Numbered from the stretch's first letter, positions 17,551-27,850 are shown. The stretch: 64,000 nt of DNA from Bifidobacterium asteroides (GCF_009683175.1 NZ_WKKW01000001.1:62001-126000); one strand, 5' to 3'. Translations and numbers: made by a program. The notes: a model not told the origin generated them from the letters alone.

Positions 17551-20226
17551 TCAATCGTCACTAAGAGCCTCAATGGGTGAAACCTTGACTGCCTCCCTGG
17601 CTGGCAGCACACTGGCTACCACAGCAGCCAGCAAGGCCACCGGCAGTATCAGCGCAAAAGCCGACCATGGCACGGTGAAGGTCACGGACCCTAAGGGCAC
17701 AAAGACCTGATAGGCTCCTATCCATCCGAAGAGCGTTCCTAGAACGATTCCAGCCAGACTGGCTCCCAGGGCTATCATGCAGGCCTCGACTCCCAAGGAT
17801 CGACGAACCTGGACGCTGCTCATGCCGATTGCCCTGAGCGTGGCAGTCTCACGACGGCGTTCCAGCACCGACATCATCAAAGTGTTGGAAACCCCTATCA
17901 GGGCGATAATCACAGCAACGCCCAGCAATGCCACCATGATTGCCAACAAGGAATCGATTCTTTCGCTCCATGTCCTCATTTGCGTCAGCCCTCCGCTCAT
18001 AGCCATGTCGTCATGCTCTCCTACAGCCTGACGTATGTCATCCAAGAGCAGTGCGGTATCGCGATCTCCCTGCGTCCTAATCCAGATTTCATGCGTCTTG
18101 GTGTCAATCCCAGCGACATTCCGGGAGTCCGTGATTGCATAGACACCACTGGTATCCAGCCCGCCGAATCCGGCAAAGACCCCAGTCAATGTCCTTCTTG
18201 CATCTGCCTCCTTTTCACGTTCATCGTCCGCCTGAGGATCAGCTATCGACAACTTCAGCTGACTTCCATCCCGGTAACCGGAATGCCTGGAAATCGTTCT
18301 GGTCGACACCAGCAGCGCATCCGACCTTTGCATACCTGGACCCAGATCGGCATGAAGCACTCGCCTGATCCGTGAAGCATCCAAGGCATAGACAGTCATG
18401 GAAGCTTGTGAGGGGCCTCCTGACTCGACCTTGGCATTGAATCGCTGCACCAGCTCCGCATCTGCAACACCTTGGATACGCTCAATGGCCCGCACATTTC
18501 TCTTGTTCAGACCCTGACCAGATATTTCAATATCCACGGAATAACGCTGATCAATATCCTTGAACAAAGTACGTTTAGCGGTTACCGCACCTGTAGCCAG
18601 AGTGGAGACCAGAGTCACGCCAATCAGCAGAGCAACACCTGTGGCAGCGACCCGTGAGGGATTTCGGGCGATATTCGCCACTCCGACCCTGCAAGATGGT
18701 CCAATCTTGGACACAGGTTTACCCAGGCAACGCAGAAGAGCCGGAATCCATCGACGAGCCCCTATCAGCGCACCCAGAAAGATCAGCAAAACACCCAATA
18801 CTGCGAGACCTAGCAATCGTTCCTGCTGATTACTGGTCTGGACTGTATCGCCAGAGTTTGTCCTGACTAACTCCCCTACGCGCCAAGATGACCAGGTCAC
18901 CAACGCCAGACCAATGACAGCCAGCAGGACACTGATTCGTAAACCGGTCCGATCCCTGCTGCCCGGCTCCTGATAGTCCACTGGCTGCAGGGCTTCAAGC
19001 GGTCTGACTCTGATAGCCCTATGACTAGATCCAAAGGCAGCCACCAGGGTTGCCAATACACCGAGCACAAACGGAACCAGGAGGGAGGCGGGTGTAAGCA
19101 GGAGTTCAAACTTCATGGTGCCCGAATGCAAACCAAGGCAACCGGCAAGGCCCATCAAGCCCATGGCCAGCAGGATGCCGATCAGGGACGATATGACGCC
19201 AAGAAGCAGGGCCTGCTGCAGCACGCCTACCCTGATTTGCCGTCGATCAGCACCAATAATCCTCAGCAGGGCCAGATACCTGCGCTGTCTGGCCACCATG
19301 ATCTGGAAGGTGTTGGCAATCACCAAGGCAGCCACCACCATGGCCAGCAAACCAAAAGTCATGAGGAAAAGAGTTGTGATGTCCACACCATCGCCGGTCT
19401 GCTCTCTGAGCAGCCTGTCCTCCATGGTACGACGATCCTCCAGCTGGTATCCCTTGGGAACGTATCGCCTGATATTTTGCAGAGCCTTCTGAAGCTCCTT
19501 GCCTTGGCCATCAACCTGCAGATAGACATTATTCACAGGAAGGGACTCCGGTCCAACCATTCCCGCCATACTCAGCAGACGCTCAATCCGAGAATCCGTC
19601 AGCACCACAGCTCCACCGAAGTCATCGTACTGTCGACCACGGCTCTTGCTGATGCCTGAGACGGTCAAGTCCACGGTTCCTTGGTCAACAAGACGTTCTT
19701 TGCTTGAAGAATCCTGAGCACTATCGCTATCACTACCTGGCAGCGTCAAGGTGGACAGATGGAGGCGCACCTTATCACCCAGGCCCGCCTGGAGCCTGTC
19801 GGAGACGGGCTGCGGCAGCACAACCTGATCATCTGAATCCGGCCATTGCCCCCGAACCAGATCGATAGGCATAAGCTCCTGCCTGGCACCTACTATGGCC
19901 AGGATCTCCTTGCTGGACTGACCGTTTGCTTCTGCATCCACCAAGAGGCTGACATCAGGGCGCAGACCACGAACCCCCTGCAAGTTCGACAGTCCTTTGC
20001 TGTCAAACTCGTCGAACAGGATTGGCTTGTCCTGATCCTCTCTGGAGGCCACAACATAGTTGGCTTGACCAGCATCCACGCTCATCTCGCGACGCATGGA
20101 GGCATTCGCCACGTTGCCAAAAAGGAGCGTCAGGCACATAAAGAGGGTGCCGATAACAATGGCCAGACCAGCCGGCATCATCATACGTGCATCGCGCTTC
20201 ATCATCGTACGGGTTATCCGCCACAC
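17551..20226 (-). CDS. FtsX-like ABC transporter permease (pair 1)
   Basis: The product is an 891-residue permease of the ABC3/MacB-LolE superfamily, with a first helix, a large extracellular domain and an FtsX domain near residues 285-410. Central helices, a second extracellular domain and a C-terminal FtsX domain follow (around LLAIMVALLGVAVIIALIGVSNTL). I start it at the GTG at 20226. This codon follows TAGGGGGTG, sits ten bases after the ATPase stop, and gives an N-terminus aligned with the paralogue ending at 21514. Longer starts would overlap the ATPase gene. With the ATPase at 20237 it forms an exporter or antimicrobial-peptide resistance system. It is paralogous to the permease at 21514-24207. 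Confidence 0.88.
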   Translation of the reverse strand: MWRITRTMMKRDARMMMPAGLAIVIGTLFMCLTLLFGNVANASMRREMSVDAGQANYVVASREDQDKPILFDEFDSKGLSNLQGVRGLRPDVSLLVDAEANGQSSKEILAIVGARQELMPIDLVRGQWPDSDDQVVLPQPVSDRLQAGLGDKVRLHLSTLTLPGSDSDSAQDSSSKERLVDQGTVDLTVSGISKSRGRQYDDFGGAVVLTDSRIERLLSMAGMVGPESLPVNNVYLQVDGQGKELQKALQNIRRYVPKGYQLEDRRTMEDRLLREQTGDGVDITTLFLMTFGLLAMVVAALVIANTFQIMVARQRRYLALLRIIGADRRQIRVGVLQQALLLGVISSLIGILLAMGLMGLAGCLGLHSGTMKFELLLTPASLLVPFVLGVLATLVAAFGSSHRAIRVRPLEALQPVDYQEPGSRDRTGLRISVLLAVIGLALVTWSSWRVGELVRTNSGDTVQTSNQQERLLGLAVLGVLLIFLGALIGARRWIPALLRCLGKPVSKIGPSCRVGVANIARNPSRVAATGVALLIGVTLVSTLATGAVTAKRTLFKDIDQRYSVDIEISGQGLNKRNVRAIERIQGVADAELVQRFNAKVESGGPSQASMTVYALDASRIRRVLHADLGPGMQRSDALLVSTRTISRHSGYRDGSQLKLSIADPQADDEREKEADARRTLTGVFAGFGGLDTSGVYAITDSRNVAGIDTKTHEIWIRTQGDRDTALLLDDIRQAVGEHDDMAMSGGLTQMRTWSERIDSLLAIMVALLGVAVIIALIGVSNTLMMSVLERRRETATLRAIGMSSVQVRRSLGVEACMIALGASLAGIVLGTLFGWIGAYQVFVPLGSVTFTVPWSAFALILPVALLAAVVASVLPAREAVKVSPIEALSDD

Positions 20227-20236
20227 AGTGCACCCC

Positions 20237-21121
20237 CTAGTCCTGTACCTGGGAATCGCCAGCAGTGCCAGCCGAGACTTGTTCAGCCAGAAGGTCATTC
20301 ATGGCTTTCACTGTCGGATTCTGTCGGTCCGCGACTATCCGTCCGTCGGCAAAGACCAGCGCACGATGGGCGTAGGATGCGGCATAGGCATCATGAGTGA
20401 CCATGATGACGGTCTGCCCCAGCTCGCGGACCGAATCCCGAAGGAAGCCGAGCACCTCGGTCGATGAGGCCGTGTCCAGGTTTCCCGTAGGCTCGTCAGC
20501 AAAGACGATCGAAGGCTTGGTGATGAGGGCCCTGGCGATTGCCACACGCTGCTGCTGACCACCCGAAAGCTCACTGGGCCGATGATCCAATCTGTCCGAC
20601 AATCCCAGAGTCTCTACCAGTTGCTCCATCCACGAGCTGTCGGGCCGAACGTCGTCCAGTACCAGCGGCATGAGGATGTTCTGTTTGGCAGTGAACATTG
20701 GCAATAGGTTGAAGCTCTGGAAGATGAATCCCAGATGCCGCCTCCTGATCAGGGTCAGCTGACGGTCGTCCATTCTTGTCAGGTCGACTCGGCCGGCCTG
20801 GTCAATCGATGGATGGTGACGATCTCCGCTCTTCGGAAGCAGAAGATCAGCGGCCATATAGACATGGCCTGAGGTGACAGTATCCAGACCAGCCAGAACG
20901 TGCATGAGCGTTGACTTGCCCGAACCTGAAGGTCCCATGATGGCCGTGAACCGGCCACGCTCGAAATTCACGTCGATTCCACGCAGGGCATGGACGGCGT
21001 TCGATCCTTGCCCATAATCCTTGGTCAGCTGTCTGGCACTGACAGCCGGCGATCCCGCGACGCCTGGACCTGCTCTGTCGATCAACCCTTGTGAAGACAA
21101 AGTATCCGCTTTGTTCTGCAT
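20237..21121 (-). CDS. ABC transporter ATP-binding protein (pair 1, MacB/LolD-like)
   Basis: This 294-residue cytoplasmic ATPase has Walker A GPSGSGKS, the Q-loop IFQSFNLLPM, signature LSGGQQQRVAIARAL, Walker B IVFADEPTGNLD and switch histidine VTHD. These identify the MacB/LolD subgroup that energises FtsX-type permeases. The ATG at 21121 is preceded by AAGGAGCACC. Upstream in-frame codons read through noncoding sequence. Its stop lies ten bases before the permease GTG. A linker between Walker A and Q-loop (about residues 115-140) is longer than usual, as in its paralogue at 24219. Confidence 0.95.
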   Translation of the reverse strand: MQNKADTLSSQGLIDRAGPGVAGSPAVSARQLTKDYGQGSNAVHALRGIDVNFERGRFTAIMGPSGSGKSTLMHVLAGLDTVTSGHVYMAADLLLPKSGDRHHPSIDQAGRVDLTRMDDRQLTLIRRRHLGFIFQSFNLLPMFTAKQNILMPLVLDDVRPDSSWMEQLVETLGLSDRLDHRPSELSGGQQQRVAIARALITKPSIVFADEPTGNLDTASSTEVLGFLRDSVRELGQTVIMVTHDAYAASYAHRALVFADGRIVADRQNPTVKAMNDLLAEQVSAGTAGDSQVQD

Positions 21122-21513
21122 GGTGCTCCTTATCCGCGAGGAAACCTTTCTCCCGTCAGCTTCCGACCCTATGCGGCTATTAGCTGCCGCGATATGCTCC
21201 CTGGGAGCGATGAAGATAATCATCCTTACGGATGAGTGCGATGAAGAACTCCTCCTGTTAGGCTAACACCATCCAAACCAACGCGGGGCGGCGGGGATGG
21301 ACATCTGCGGAGATGAGGAACATCTTGTTCAGCACAAAAGACACGAGTCACAAGACATGCAACCATCGGACCAAGGGATTGAAACAGTTGCCTGGATCCC
21401 CGTGATTGACTACAGGAACACCCGAGTAGCATCGAGGAAACCATCAACCGGCAGAATGAGTCATTCATTCCCGGCTTCAACCAAGATGCGCCTGGGTGAA
21501 GGCTGGCTTGTCG
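21122..21513. other. Intergenic region between the two ABC pairs
   Basis: This stretch separates the upstream ABC pair from the start of the downstream pair on the minus strand. It should hold the promoter of the 21121 ATPase. I could not assign convincing -35/-10 boxes or a regulator site, and no open frame here has a ribosome site. Confidence 0.5.
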
Positions 21514-24207
21514 TCATTCCTCTGCTAGAGCCACGACCGGTGGAGTCCGGTTGACGCGTCTTGCAGGCAGGGCGCTTGCCAAGATCGCGGCTACGAGCGC
21601 CACCAGCAGAATCACTATGCCTATGGTCCAAGGAATGGGGAAAGCCACCGTACCCAGAGAGGAGAAAATCTCATAGGCTGCAGCCCAGCCGAAGAGCAGG
21701 CCCAGGATCATGCCAGACAAGGACGACACCAGAGCTATCAGCCCTGACTCCACAGCCAGGGACCGCCTGATCTGTTTCCGGGTCATCCCGATAGCCCGCA
21801 GGGTGGCGGACTCCCGTCGGCGTTCCAGCACCGAGAGGGAAAGCGTGTTGGCTACGCCAATCAGGGCGATGGCGACCGCCACCGCCAAGAGAGCCAGGAT
21901 GATCATGAGCAGGCTGTCGATGGTCCGATCCCACTGCTGCTTTTCAGCCAACCCACCCTTGACGGCAACAGCCGAATAACCAGAAAGCGCGTCTTTCACC
22001 TTGTCGATGAATGCCGGGACTGTTGGTGAACCATCGACCTTGGCCCAGATCTGCACGGTCTGAGGCTGAACGCCATTGAGCGAGGATGAGTCAGTCAGAC
22101 CATAGAAATTACTGGCATCAATCCCCTGGAAGGGCGCATAGACACTGGTCACGAAGAGTCTTTGAGCCACCGATGCGGATCCGCCATGAGCATCGCCTTG
22201 AATCGGGTTGAGAATATTGAGCCCCAGATTCCCGCCGTCATGAAAATCCTTCTGTTTGTCCATGCGGCTTTCTGGAAGCAGAAGGGCATCCTGTCCGGAA
22301 AGATCCTTGCCGACCTTGGCGTTCAGGAGACGATCGATCTTCTGCGAGTCAAGGGCGAAAATAGTCATTCCCGCACCGTTCTCGCCGCCTGATTTGACCA
22401 TGGCAGCATACTGGGGCACCAGCTCGGCCTGAGCGACCCCGTCGATTCGCCGAATGGCATTCAGAGCCTTGTCATCCAGGCCATCGGCGCTGATCTGCAG
22501 ATCGACGGAGTAGTGCTCGTCCAGCATGTCGGCCATGGTCTGCTTGGCGCTGGCGGCGCCCGTGGCCAGGGTGGCGACCAGTGTCACGCCAATCAGGAGG
22601 GCGGTACCCGTAGCCGCCACACGGGAATGGTTCCGAGCGATGTTGGCCACAGCGATTGTGGACGAGGGCCCGATCCGAGAAACCAGGGACCCGACTCCCC
22701 TGAGCATGAAAGGAATCCAACGATTAGCACTGAACAAAATGCCCAGGAATGCAAGAACAATGCCGATGACGGCCATGGCAGCAACAATGTTCGGCCCGTC
22801 TCCGGATGTCTTGCTGGCCTTGTCTGCCGTGACACTGAGCCTGACCTGCCAGAGGGACCAGACCGTCATGGTGATGCCCAGCAGAATCATGACCACGCTG
22901 ACAAACAGACGCATCCTGCTCGTCCGCTTGTTCTCCAAAAGATCGGCAGGCCTCAGCGCCTCCAAAGGACTGACCCTGGTGGCGGCCCACGAGGAGCCCA
23001 GGGAGGCCAGGACCGTGACAATGATGCCGAAAACAAGAGGCACCAGGAAGACTGCCGGAGTCAGCTTCAATTGGAAGTAGAGGGAACTCGTATGAGCTTT
23101 GGCTGCACCCAGAACTGCCATGATGCCGATGGCGACGCCAACCCCGATCAGGGATGCCACAGCGCCCAGGATGATTGAACGCATCAGGACGCTGGCCCTG
23201 ACCTGGTTCTTATTGGCGCCTATCGTCCTCAGGAGGGCCAAATAGCGACGTTGCCGTGCGACCATGACCTGGAAGGTGTTAGCGATGACGGTGGCAGCCA
23301 CGAACATGGCCAGTGTGCCAAAGACCAGAAGAAAGGTGGTCACGGGGTTTTGGGAACCGCCGAGCGCGGTCTTGACCAGTCGGTCCTCCATGGTGTGACG
23401 GTCCTCTAGGGAATAGCCGGAAGGCATGAGCTTGCGCAGAGAGGCCAGAGTCCCATCGAGGTCGCTGCCCTGCCCGCCAACATTCAGGTAAACGTTCTGG
23501 GCATACAGGTTACCCATGTCGCCAAGACCTGCTGTAGCCATAAAGGCATCTATGGTCTTGGGGGTCAACACGATTGCACCGCCCGACTCGCCAAACTCGC
23601 CGCCTTCGCTGCCCTGGTTCGAACTGACGCCCGACAAGGTCAGGGGCTCCGATATGAACCTGCCTGCCACCTGGTCGGCACTGGCCTGATTTTTCGACCC
23701 AAGATCCTCGGAAATATACAGCATGTTAGGCGACAGATTCAGATTCACCTTGTCGCCCAGGGAGAGCTTGAGCTTGGACACAGTCGGCCCGGGTAGGACC
23801 ACTTGGTCGTCGGCACTGGGCCAGGATCCCTTGGCGAGACCGACCGGCATCAGCGATGAATCCGCCATAGGAATGGCAATCACGCTCTCGCTTTTGATTT
23901 TGCCGGCGCGGACATCCGCCATGAGCTGGGTGTCTGATCTGACTGCGTGAACGCCTGGGACTTTTGCCAGCTCCTCGGTTTTGAAGTCCTTCACTCTCTT
24001 CTGATCTGGATTGCTGCCTTCCCCGGGGATGATGGCGTAGTTGGCCTGGGCCGCATCGGATGAGACCATCCGCCGCATGGAAACGTCCATGGTGTTGCCG
24101 AAGAGGAAGGTCATGGCAATAAACAGTGTTCCGACGACAATGGCGATGCCCGCGGGAACCATCATGCCCAGGTCATGCCGCATCATTTTTCTGGCGACGA
24201 ACCACAT
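21514..24207 (-). CDS. FtsX-like ABC transporter permease (pair 2)
   Basis: This permease of about 897 residues has the same two-FtsX architecture as the one at 17551. Conserved blocks include the N-terminal RHDLGMMVPAGIAIVVGTLF, the middle VMVARQRRYLALLRTIGANKNQVRASV, and the C-terminal VLERRRESATLRAIGMTRKQIRRSLAVE. The start is the ATG at 24207, seven bases after GAGGGG. An ATG at 24213 sits too close to that site. It overlaps neither neighbour and follows the ATPase stop by about ten bases. The similarity to pair 1 along the whole length shows an old tandem duplication of the two-gene unit. Confidence 0.9.
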   Translation of the reverse strand: MWFVARKMMRHDLGMMVPAGIAIVVGTLFIAMTFLFGNTMDVSMRRMVSSDAAQANYAIIPGEGSNPDQKRVKDFKTEELAKVPGVHAVRSDTQLMADVRAGKIKSESVIAIPMADSSLMPVGLAKGSWPSADDQVVLPGPTVSKLKLSLGDKVNLNLSPNMLYISEDLGSKNQASADQVAGRFISEPLTLSGVSSNQGSEGGEFGESGGAIVLTPKTIDAFMATAGLGDMGNLYAQNVYLNVGGQGSDLDGTLASLRKLMPSGYSLEDRHTMEDRLVKTALGGSQNPVTTFLLVFGTLAMFVAATVIANTFQVMVARQRRYLALLRTIGANKNQVRASVLMRSIILGAVASLIGVGVAIGIMAVLGAAKAHTSSLYFQLKLTPAVFLVPLVFGIIVTVLASLGSSWAATRVSPLEALRPADLLENKRTSRMRLFVSVVMILLGITMTVWSLWQVRLSVTADKASKTSGDGPNIVAAMAVIGIVLAFLGILFSANRWIPFMLRGVGSLVSRIGPSSTIAVANIARNHSRVAATGTALLIGVTLVATLATGAASAKQTMADMLDEHYSVDLQISADGLDDKALNAIRRIDGVAQAELVPQYAAMVKSGGENGAGMTIFALDSQKIDRLLNAKVGKDLSGQDALLLPESRMDKQKDFHDGGNLGLNILNPIQGDAHGGSASVAQRLFVTSVYAPFQGIDASNFYGLTDSSSLNGVQPQTVQIWAKVDGSPTVPAFIDKVKDALSGYSAVAVKGGLAEKQQWDRTIDSLLMIILALLAVAVAIALIGVANTLSLSVLERRRESATLRAIGMTRKQIRRSLAVESGLIALVSSLSGMILGLLFGWAAAYEIFSSLGTVAFPIPWTIGIVILLVALVAAILASALPARRVNRTPPVVALAEE

Positions 24208-24218
24208 GAGCATTCCCC

Positions 24219-25109
24219 TCAGCGATGAGCAGCTGAGCCAGCTGTAGCTGCGGAGGCCATGACTTCCTCGGAGAGCAGGGAGTTCATGGAATCCACAGTG
24301 GGTCTGTCCTGGTCTGCCACGATCCGCCCATCCGCAAATACCAAAGCCCGGTCGGCAAATGAGGCCGCAAAGACATCATGAGTGACCATGATGATGGTCT
24401 GCCCCAGCTCGCGGACCGAATCCCGCAGGAAGCTGAGCACTTCGGTCGATGAGGCCGTGTCCAGGTTTCCCGTAGGCTCGTCCGCAAAGACAATGGAAGG
24501 CTTGGCGATGAGGGCCCTGGCGATGGCCACACGCTGCTGCTGACCACCTGAGAGCTCACTGGGCCGATGGCTCAGTCTTTCCTCCAGGCCCAGGGTCTTG
24601 GCCAAAACCTCCAGCCAGGCTGTGTCTGGCTTAGCCCCATCCAGAATCAGAGGCATGAGGATATTCTGCTTGGCCGTAAACATGGGCAGGAGGTTGAAGC
24701 TCTGGAAAATGAAGCCCAGGCTCTGGCGCCTCAAGAGGGTCAGCTGATTGTCATTGAGCTTGGTCAGGTCGACCACGCCCCTCCGCCCTCCTTGACGGTG
24801 GGCCCGCCTGCCCTTCACCCCGACGGCATCGGTCCCGTTCAGGTAGACATGTCCGGAGGTAACGGTGTCCAAGCCGGCCAAGGTATGCATGAGGGTGGAC
24901 TTGCCCGACCCGGAGGGACCCATGATGACCGTAAACCTGCCCCGTTCGAATTCGACATCCACACCCCGCAGGGCATGGACCAGGTTCTCCCCACTCCCAT
25001 AGTCCTTGGTCAGTCCCTTGGCCTTGATGGCCACCTGGGCGATCTGCCTCGATTTCCCCGAACCGGACGAAGAATCAGAAGACGACCTCGTCTTTGCTCC
25101 ATGTTTCAT
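24219..25109 (-). CDS. ABC transporter ATP-binding protein (pair 2, MacB/LolD-like)
   Basis: This 296-residue ATPase is closely similar to the one at 20237. It has Walker A GPSGSGKS, FIFQSFNLLPMFTAKQNILMPL, signature LSGGQQQRVAIARALIAKPS, Walker B VFADEPTGNLD and VTHDVFAAS. It starts with a Lys/Ser-rich segment of about 25 residues. It is the first gene of the second ABC pair and shares near-identical stretches with pair 1 (for example the segments around 20400-20600 and 24380-24580), which could recombine. Confidence 0.95.
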   Translation of the reverse strand: MKHGAKTRSSSDSSSGSGKSRQIAQVAIKAKGLTKDYGSGENLVHALRGVDVEFERGRFTVIMGPSGSGKSTLMHTLAGLDTVTSGHVYLNGTDAVGVKGRRAHRQGGRRGVVDLTKLNDNQLTLLRRQSLGFIFQSFNLLPMFTAKQNILMPLILDGAKPDTAWLEVLAKTLGLEERLSHRPSELSGGQQQRVAIARALIAKPSIVFADEPTGNLDTASSTEVLSFLRDSVRELGQTIIMVTHDVFAASFADRALVFADGRIVADQDRPTVDSMNSLLSEEVMASAATAGSAAHR

Positions 25110-25195
25110 GCCCCCATCTTACCCACCGCAATATTTCCGCTTCACCTGTCACGTGCTTCCTGCCACTGGGGAGAGGTGAGGATAGGACATATGCA

Positions 25196-25237
25196 AAGGT
25201 GCCCATCGAAACGTAATGAGGTATCGACAGGCACCTT
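25196..25237 (-). terminator. Hairpin downstream of the sulfhydrylase gene
   Basis: AAGGTGCC and GGCACCTT form the base of a long stem (arms at 25196-25203 and 25230-25237), with inner TCGA/TCGA pairing. It lies about 70 bases after the metY stop and is followed by a short T run on the minus strand. Confidence 0.6.
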
Positions 25238-25304
25238 CTGCTTCTTCGCCTTCTTGGTCATATATCACGCATATACGGGACCAGGAAGGAAGTATGATTG
25301 CCGG

Positions 25305-26624
25305 CTACTTGGCCAGACCGGATTCCTTCAATGCCTGGAAGGCACCCTTGAGGTCATCCAGAATGTCCTCGATGTTCTCCGTGCCAATGGAGAGCCTGAT
25401 GGTACCCGGATGGATGGCCTGATCCTCCAGCTCCTCCGGCGTCTCCTGTGAGTGGGTGGTCGATGCCGGGTGGATGGCCAGCGACTTCACGTCAGCCACG
25501 TTGGCCAGGAGGGAGAAGAGATGCAGGTTGTTGATGAAGACCCTGGCCGCATCCTTGCCGCCCTTCAGATCGAAGGTGAAGATGGAGCCGGCACCGTTCG
25601 GGAAGTAGCGCTCGTAGAGCTCGTGATCGGGGCGGCCCTCGATGGCCGGATGGCTGACCGACTCCACCTCCGGCACGGTCTGCAGGTAGTCCACCACCTT
25701 CAGGGCGTTCTCAACGTGGCGCTCAACCCTCAACGAGAGCGTCTCGGTCCCTTGCAGGAGGAGGAAGGCTGCAAAGGGCGAGATGACGGCGCCGGTGTCA
25801 CGCAGGAGGATGGCGCGGATACGGGTGACGAAGGCCGCAGCCCCCAGATCCTGGTAGAAGCGCAGACCATGGTAGCTGGGGTCGGGTTCGGTCAAGGTGG
25901 GGAACTTGCCGGGCACTGCCGCCCAGTCGAACTGTCCCCCTTCCACGACGACCCCGCCCAGGGTGGTGCCATGGCCGCCGATGAACTTGGTGGCCGATTC
26001 CACGACGATGTCAGCCCCGTGCTCCAGCGGCCGGAACAGGTAAGGAGTGGCGAAGGTGTTGTCGACAATCACCGGCAGGTTATGGGCATGGGCGATCTTG
26101 GAGATGGCTTCGAAGTCGGGCAGGTCGGCGTTGGGGTTGCCGAAGGTCTCGAAGAAGACCAGCTTGGTGTTCTCCTGGATGGCCGACTCGAAGTTGGACG
26201 GGTCCGAAGGATCCACGAAAGTGGTCTCGACACCATCGCGGGGCAGGGTGTGCTTGAGGAGGTTGAAGGTTCCTCCGTAGATGTTCTTGGATGACACGAT
26301 ATGGTCCCCGGTCTGGGTGATGTTCCGGAAGGCATACTCCACGGCGGCTGCTCCCGAGGCCACGGCCAAACCGGCGGTACCGTTCTCCAGGGCGGCGATC
26401 CTGTCCTCGAAGACCCCCTGGGTGGAGTTGGTCAGACGACCGTAGATGTTGCCCGGGTCCTTCAAGGCGAACCGGGCCTCGGCATGGTCGAAGTCGTGGA
26501 AGACGTAGCTGGTGGTGGCGTAGATGGGCACGGCCCGGGAATCAGTGGCGGGGTCGGCCTGCTCCTGGCCCACGTGGAGCTGAAGCGTCTCGAAATGGTA
26601 CTTGTGCGGGTTCTGGTCGGTCAT
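25305..26624 (-). CDS. metY: O-acetylhomoserine sulfhydrylase / aminocarboxypropyltransferase
   Basis: This PLP enzyme makes homocysteine (or methionine with methanethiol) from O-acetylhomoserine and sulfide. The 439-residue protein has the Cys/Met metabolism PLP signature DIVVESATKFIGGHGTTLGGVVVE, in which the Lys binds PLP. It also has ATTSYVF and YGRLTNSTQGVFEDRIAALE near the N-terminus, and a C-terminal HPASTTHSQ active-site segment. The length fits the long OAH sulfhydrylase class rather than cystathionine gamma-synthase. The ATG at 26624 follows AGGAATCGAC. A longer start at 26690 adds 22 unconserved residues. It is divergent from the pyridoxal/pyridoxamine kinase gene, which supplies its cofactor. 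Confidence 0.93.
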   Translation of the reverse strand: MTDQNPHKYHFETLQLHVGQEQADPATDSRAVPIYATTSYVFHDFDHAEARFALKDPGNIYGRLTNSTQGVFEDRIAALENGTAGLAVASGAAAVEYAFRNITQTGDHIVSSKNIYGGTFNLLKHTLPRDGVETTFVDPSDPSNFESAIQENTKLVFFETFGNPNADLPDFEAISKIAHAHNLPVIVDNTFATPYLFRPLEHGADIVVESATKFIGGHGTTLGGVVVEGGQFDWAAVPGKFPTLTEPDPSYHGLRFYQDLGAAAFVTRIRAILLRDTGAVISPFAAFLLLQGTETLSLRVERHVENALKVVDYLQTVPEVESVSHPAIEGRPDHELYERYFPNGAGSIFTFDLKGGKDAARVFINNLHLFSLLANVADVKSLAIHPASTTHSQETPEELEDQAIHPGTIRLSIGTENIEDILDDLKGAFQALKESGLAK

Positions 26625-26891
26625 GTCGATTCCTATCTGTTGGTGACGTGCGTCCTCTTCCAAGTTCTTGAATGTGACCATAAGCGGCACAAGCCCCTCT
26701 GTTCAAGCCAGAATGGACTTTTCGGTATCGTCCTTTTTTATAACAGCTTCCAAAAGGTTGAAAGCGGGCCTTTTCCGTCTCGACATTGCACACGCGGAGG
26801 TACCCGTTTAACCCCTTCGCTGTAGAGTCGGGTAAGCAACGGAGAAGGCTCCGCTGCGAACAGCCTCAGCAGGCATGAAGGAGTTCAAAAG

Positions 26892-27782
26892 ATGGCCGGA
26901 CAGACGGACGATCAAAACAGGCTCTACCAGCGCGACAGCAAGTACATCCCCCGAGTCGCCGCTGTGCATGACATGTGCGGGTATGGCAAGTGCTCGCTGA
27001 CGGCCGCCATCCCCATCCTTTCTGCTGCCGGATGCGACGTTTGCCCGGTGCCCACGGCCCTGTTCAGCGCGCATACCATGTTCAAGGACTACACCTTCCA
27101 CGACACCACCGAGATGCTGCCGGGATACCTGGATGCCTGGCAGAAGGAGGGTGTCGAGCTGGACGGGATCTACAGCGGGTTCCTGGGCAGCGCCGAACAG
27201 GTCGACATCATTCAGCGCATGTATCGGGAATACCCCAAGGCCCTGCGGCTGGTCGACCCGGTCATGGGCGACGGCGGATCCATGTACCCCACCTACACCG
27301 AGGAAATGTGCCGGGCCGTGACCAACCTGGTCGATGGTGCCGACCTGCTCATGCCCAACCTGACCGAGGTCAGTCTGCTGACCGGCATCGACTACGAAGG
27401 CCAGGACCTTGACGATGCCCAGGTTGGTGAGCGTCTGGGCCGCCTGCTGGACATGGGCGCGAAAAACGTCATCATCAAAGGCATCGACCGGAAGGATGGC
27501 AAGCTGCGCAACTTCGTGGCCTCGGCAGATCATGGCGGAGTCAGCGAGCGCACCGAACTGGTCCACGACAAGCTGCCCTTCATGATCCACGGAACAGGCG
27601 ATGCCTTCGCCTCCAGCCTCTGCGGGGCGCTCTTTGCAGGACGAGGCCTGGCCGATGCCGCCCGAATCGCCGGCGAATTCGTCCGCTCGGCCATGCAGCA
27701 CACACGCAATCAGCCCGATTATCAGCAGCGCGGGGTCAGCTTCGAGCTGGATCTGGGCCTGCTGACCGGATTGGTCAGGTAA
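26892..27782 (+). CDS. pdxY: Pyridoxal/pyridoxamine kinase (PdxY/PdxK family)
   Basis: This vitamin B6 salvage kinase phosphorylates pyridoxal, pyridoxamine or pyridoxine in the cytoplasm. The 296-residue protein has the ribokinase-fold markers VAAVHDMCGYGKCSLTAAIP, the DPVMGDGG motif near residue 118, PNLTEVSLLTG and the HGTGDAFASSL anion hole with the catalytic aspartate. The ATG at 26892 follows GAAGGAG. It is divergently placed next to a PLP enzyme (metY), and the shared 267-base region holds both promoters. An intrinsic terminator follows at 27851. Confidence 0.93.
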   Translation: MAGQTDDQNRLYQRDSKYIPRVAAVHDMCGYGKCSLTAAIPILSAAGCDVCPVPTALFSAHTMFKDYTFHDTTEMLPGYLDAWQKEGVELDGIYSGFLGSAEQVDIIQRMYREYPKALRLVDPVMGDGGSMYPTYTEEMCRAVTNLVDGADLLMPNLTEVSLLTGIDYEGQDLDDAQVGERLGRLLDMGAKNVIIKGIDRKDGKLRNFVASADHGGVSERTELVHDKLPFMIHGTGDAFASSLCGALFAGRGLADAARIAGEFVRSAMQHTRNQPDYQQRGVSFELDLGLLTGLVR

Positions 27783-27850
27783 GGCGGTCGCCTGCACCTA
27801 TGGTCATCGCATCATAGATCAATAGATGAACTGACCACAGGTTTCCCTAG

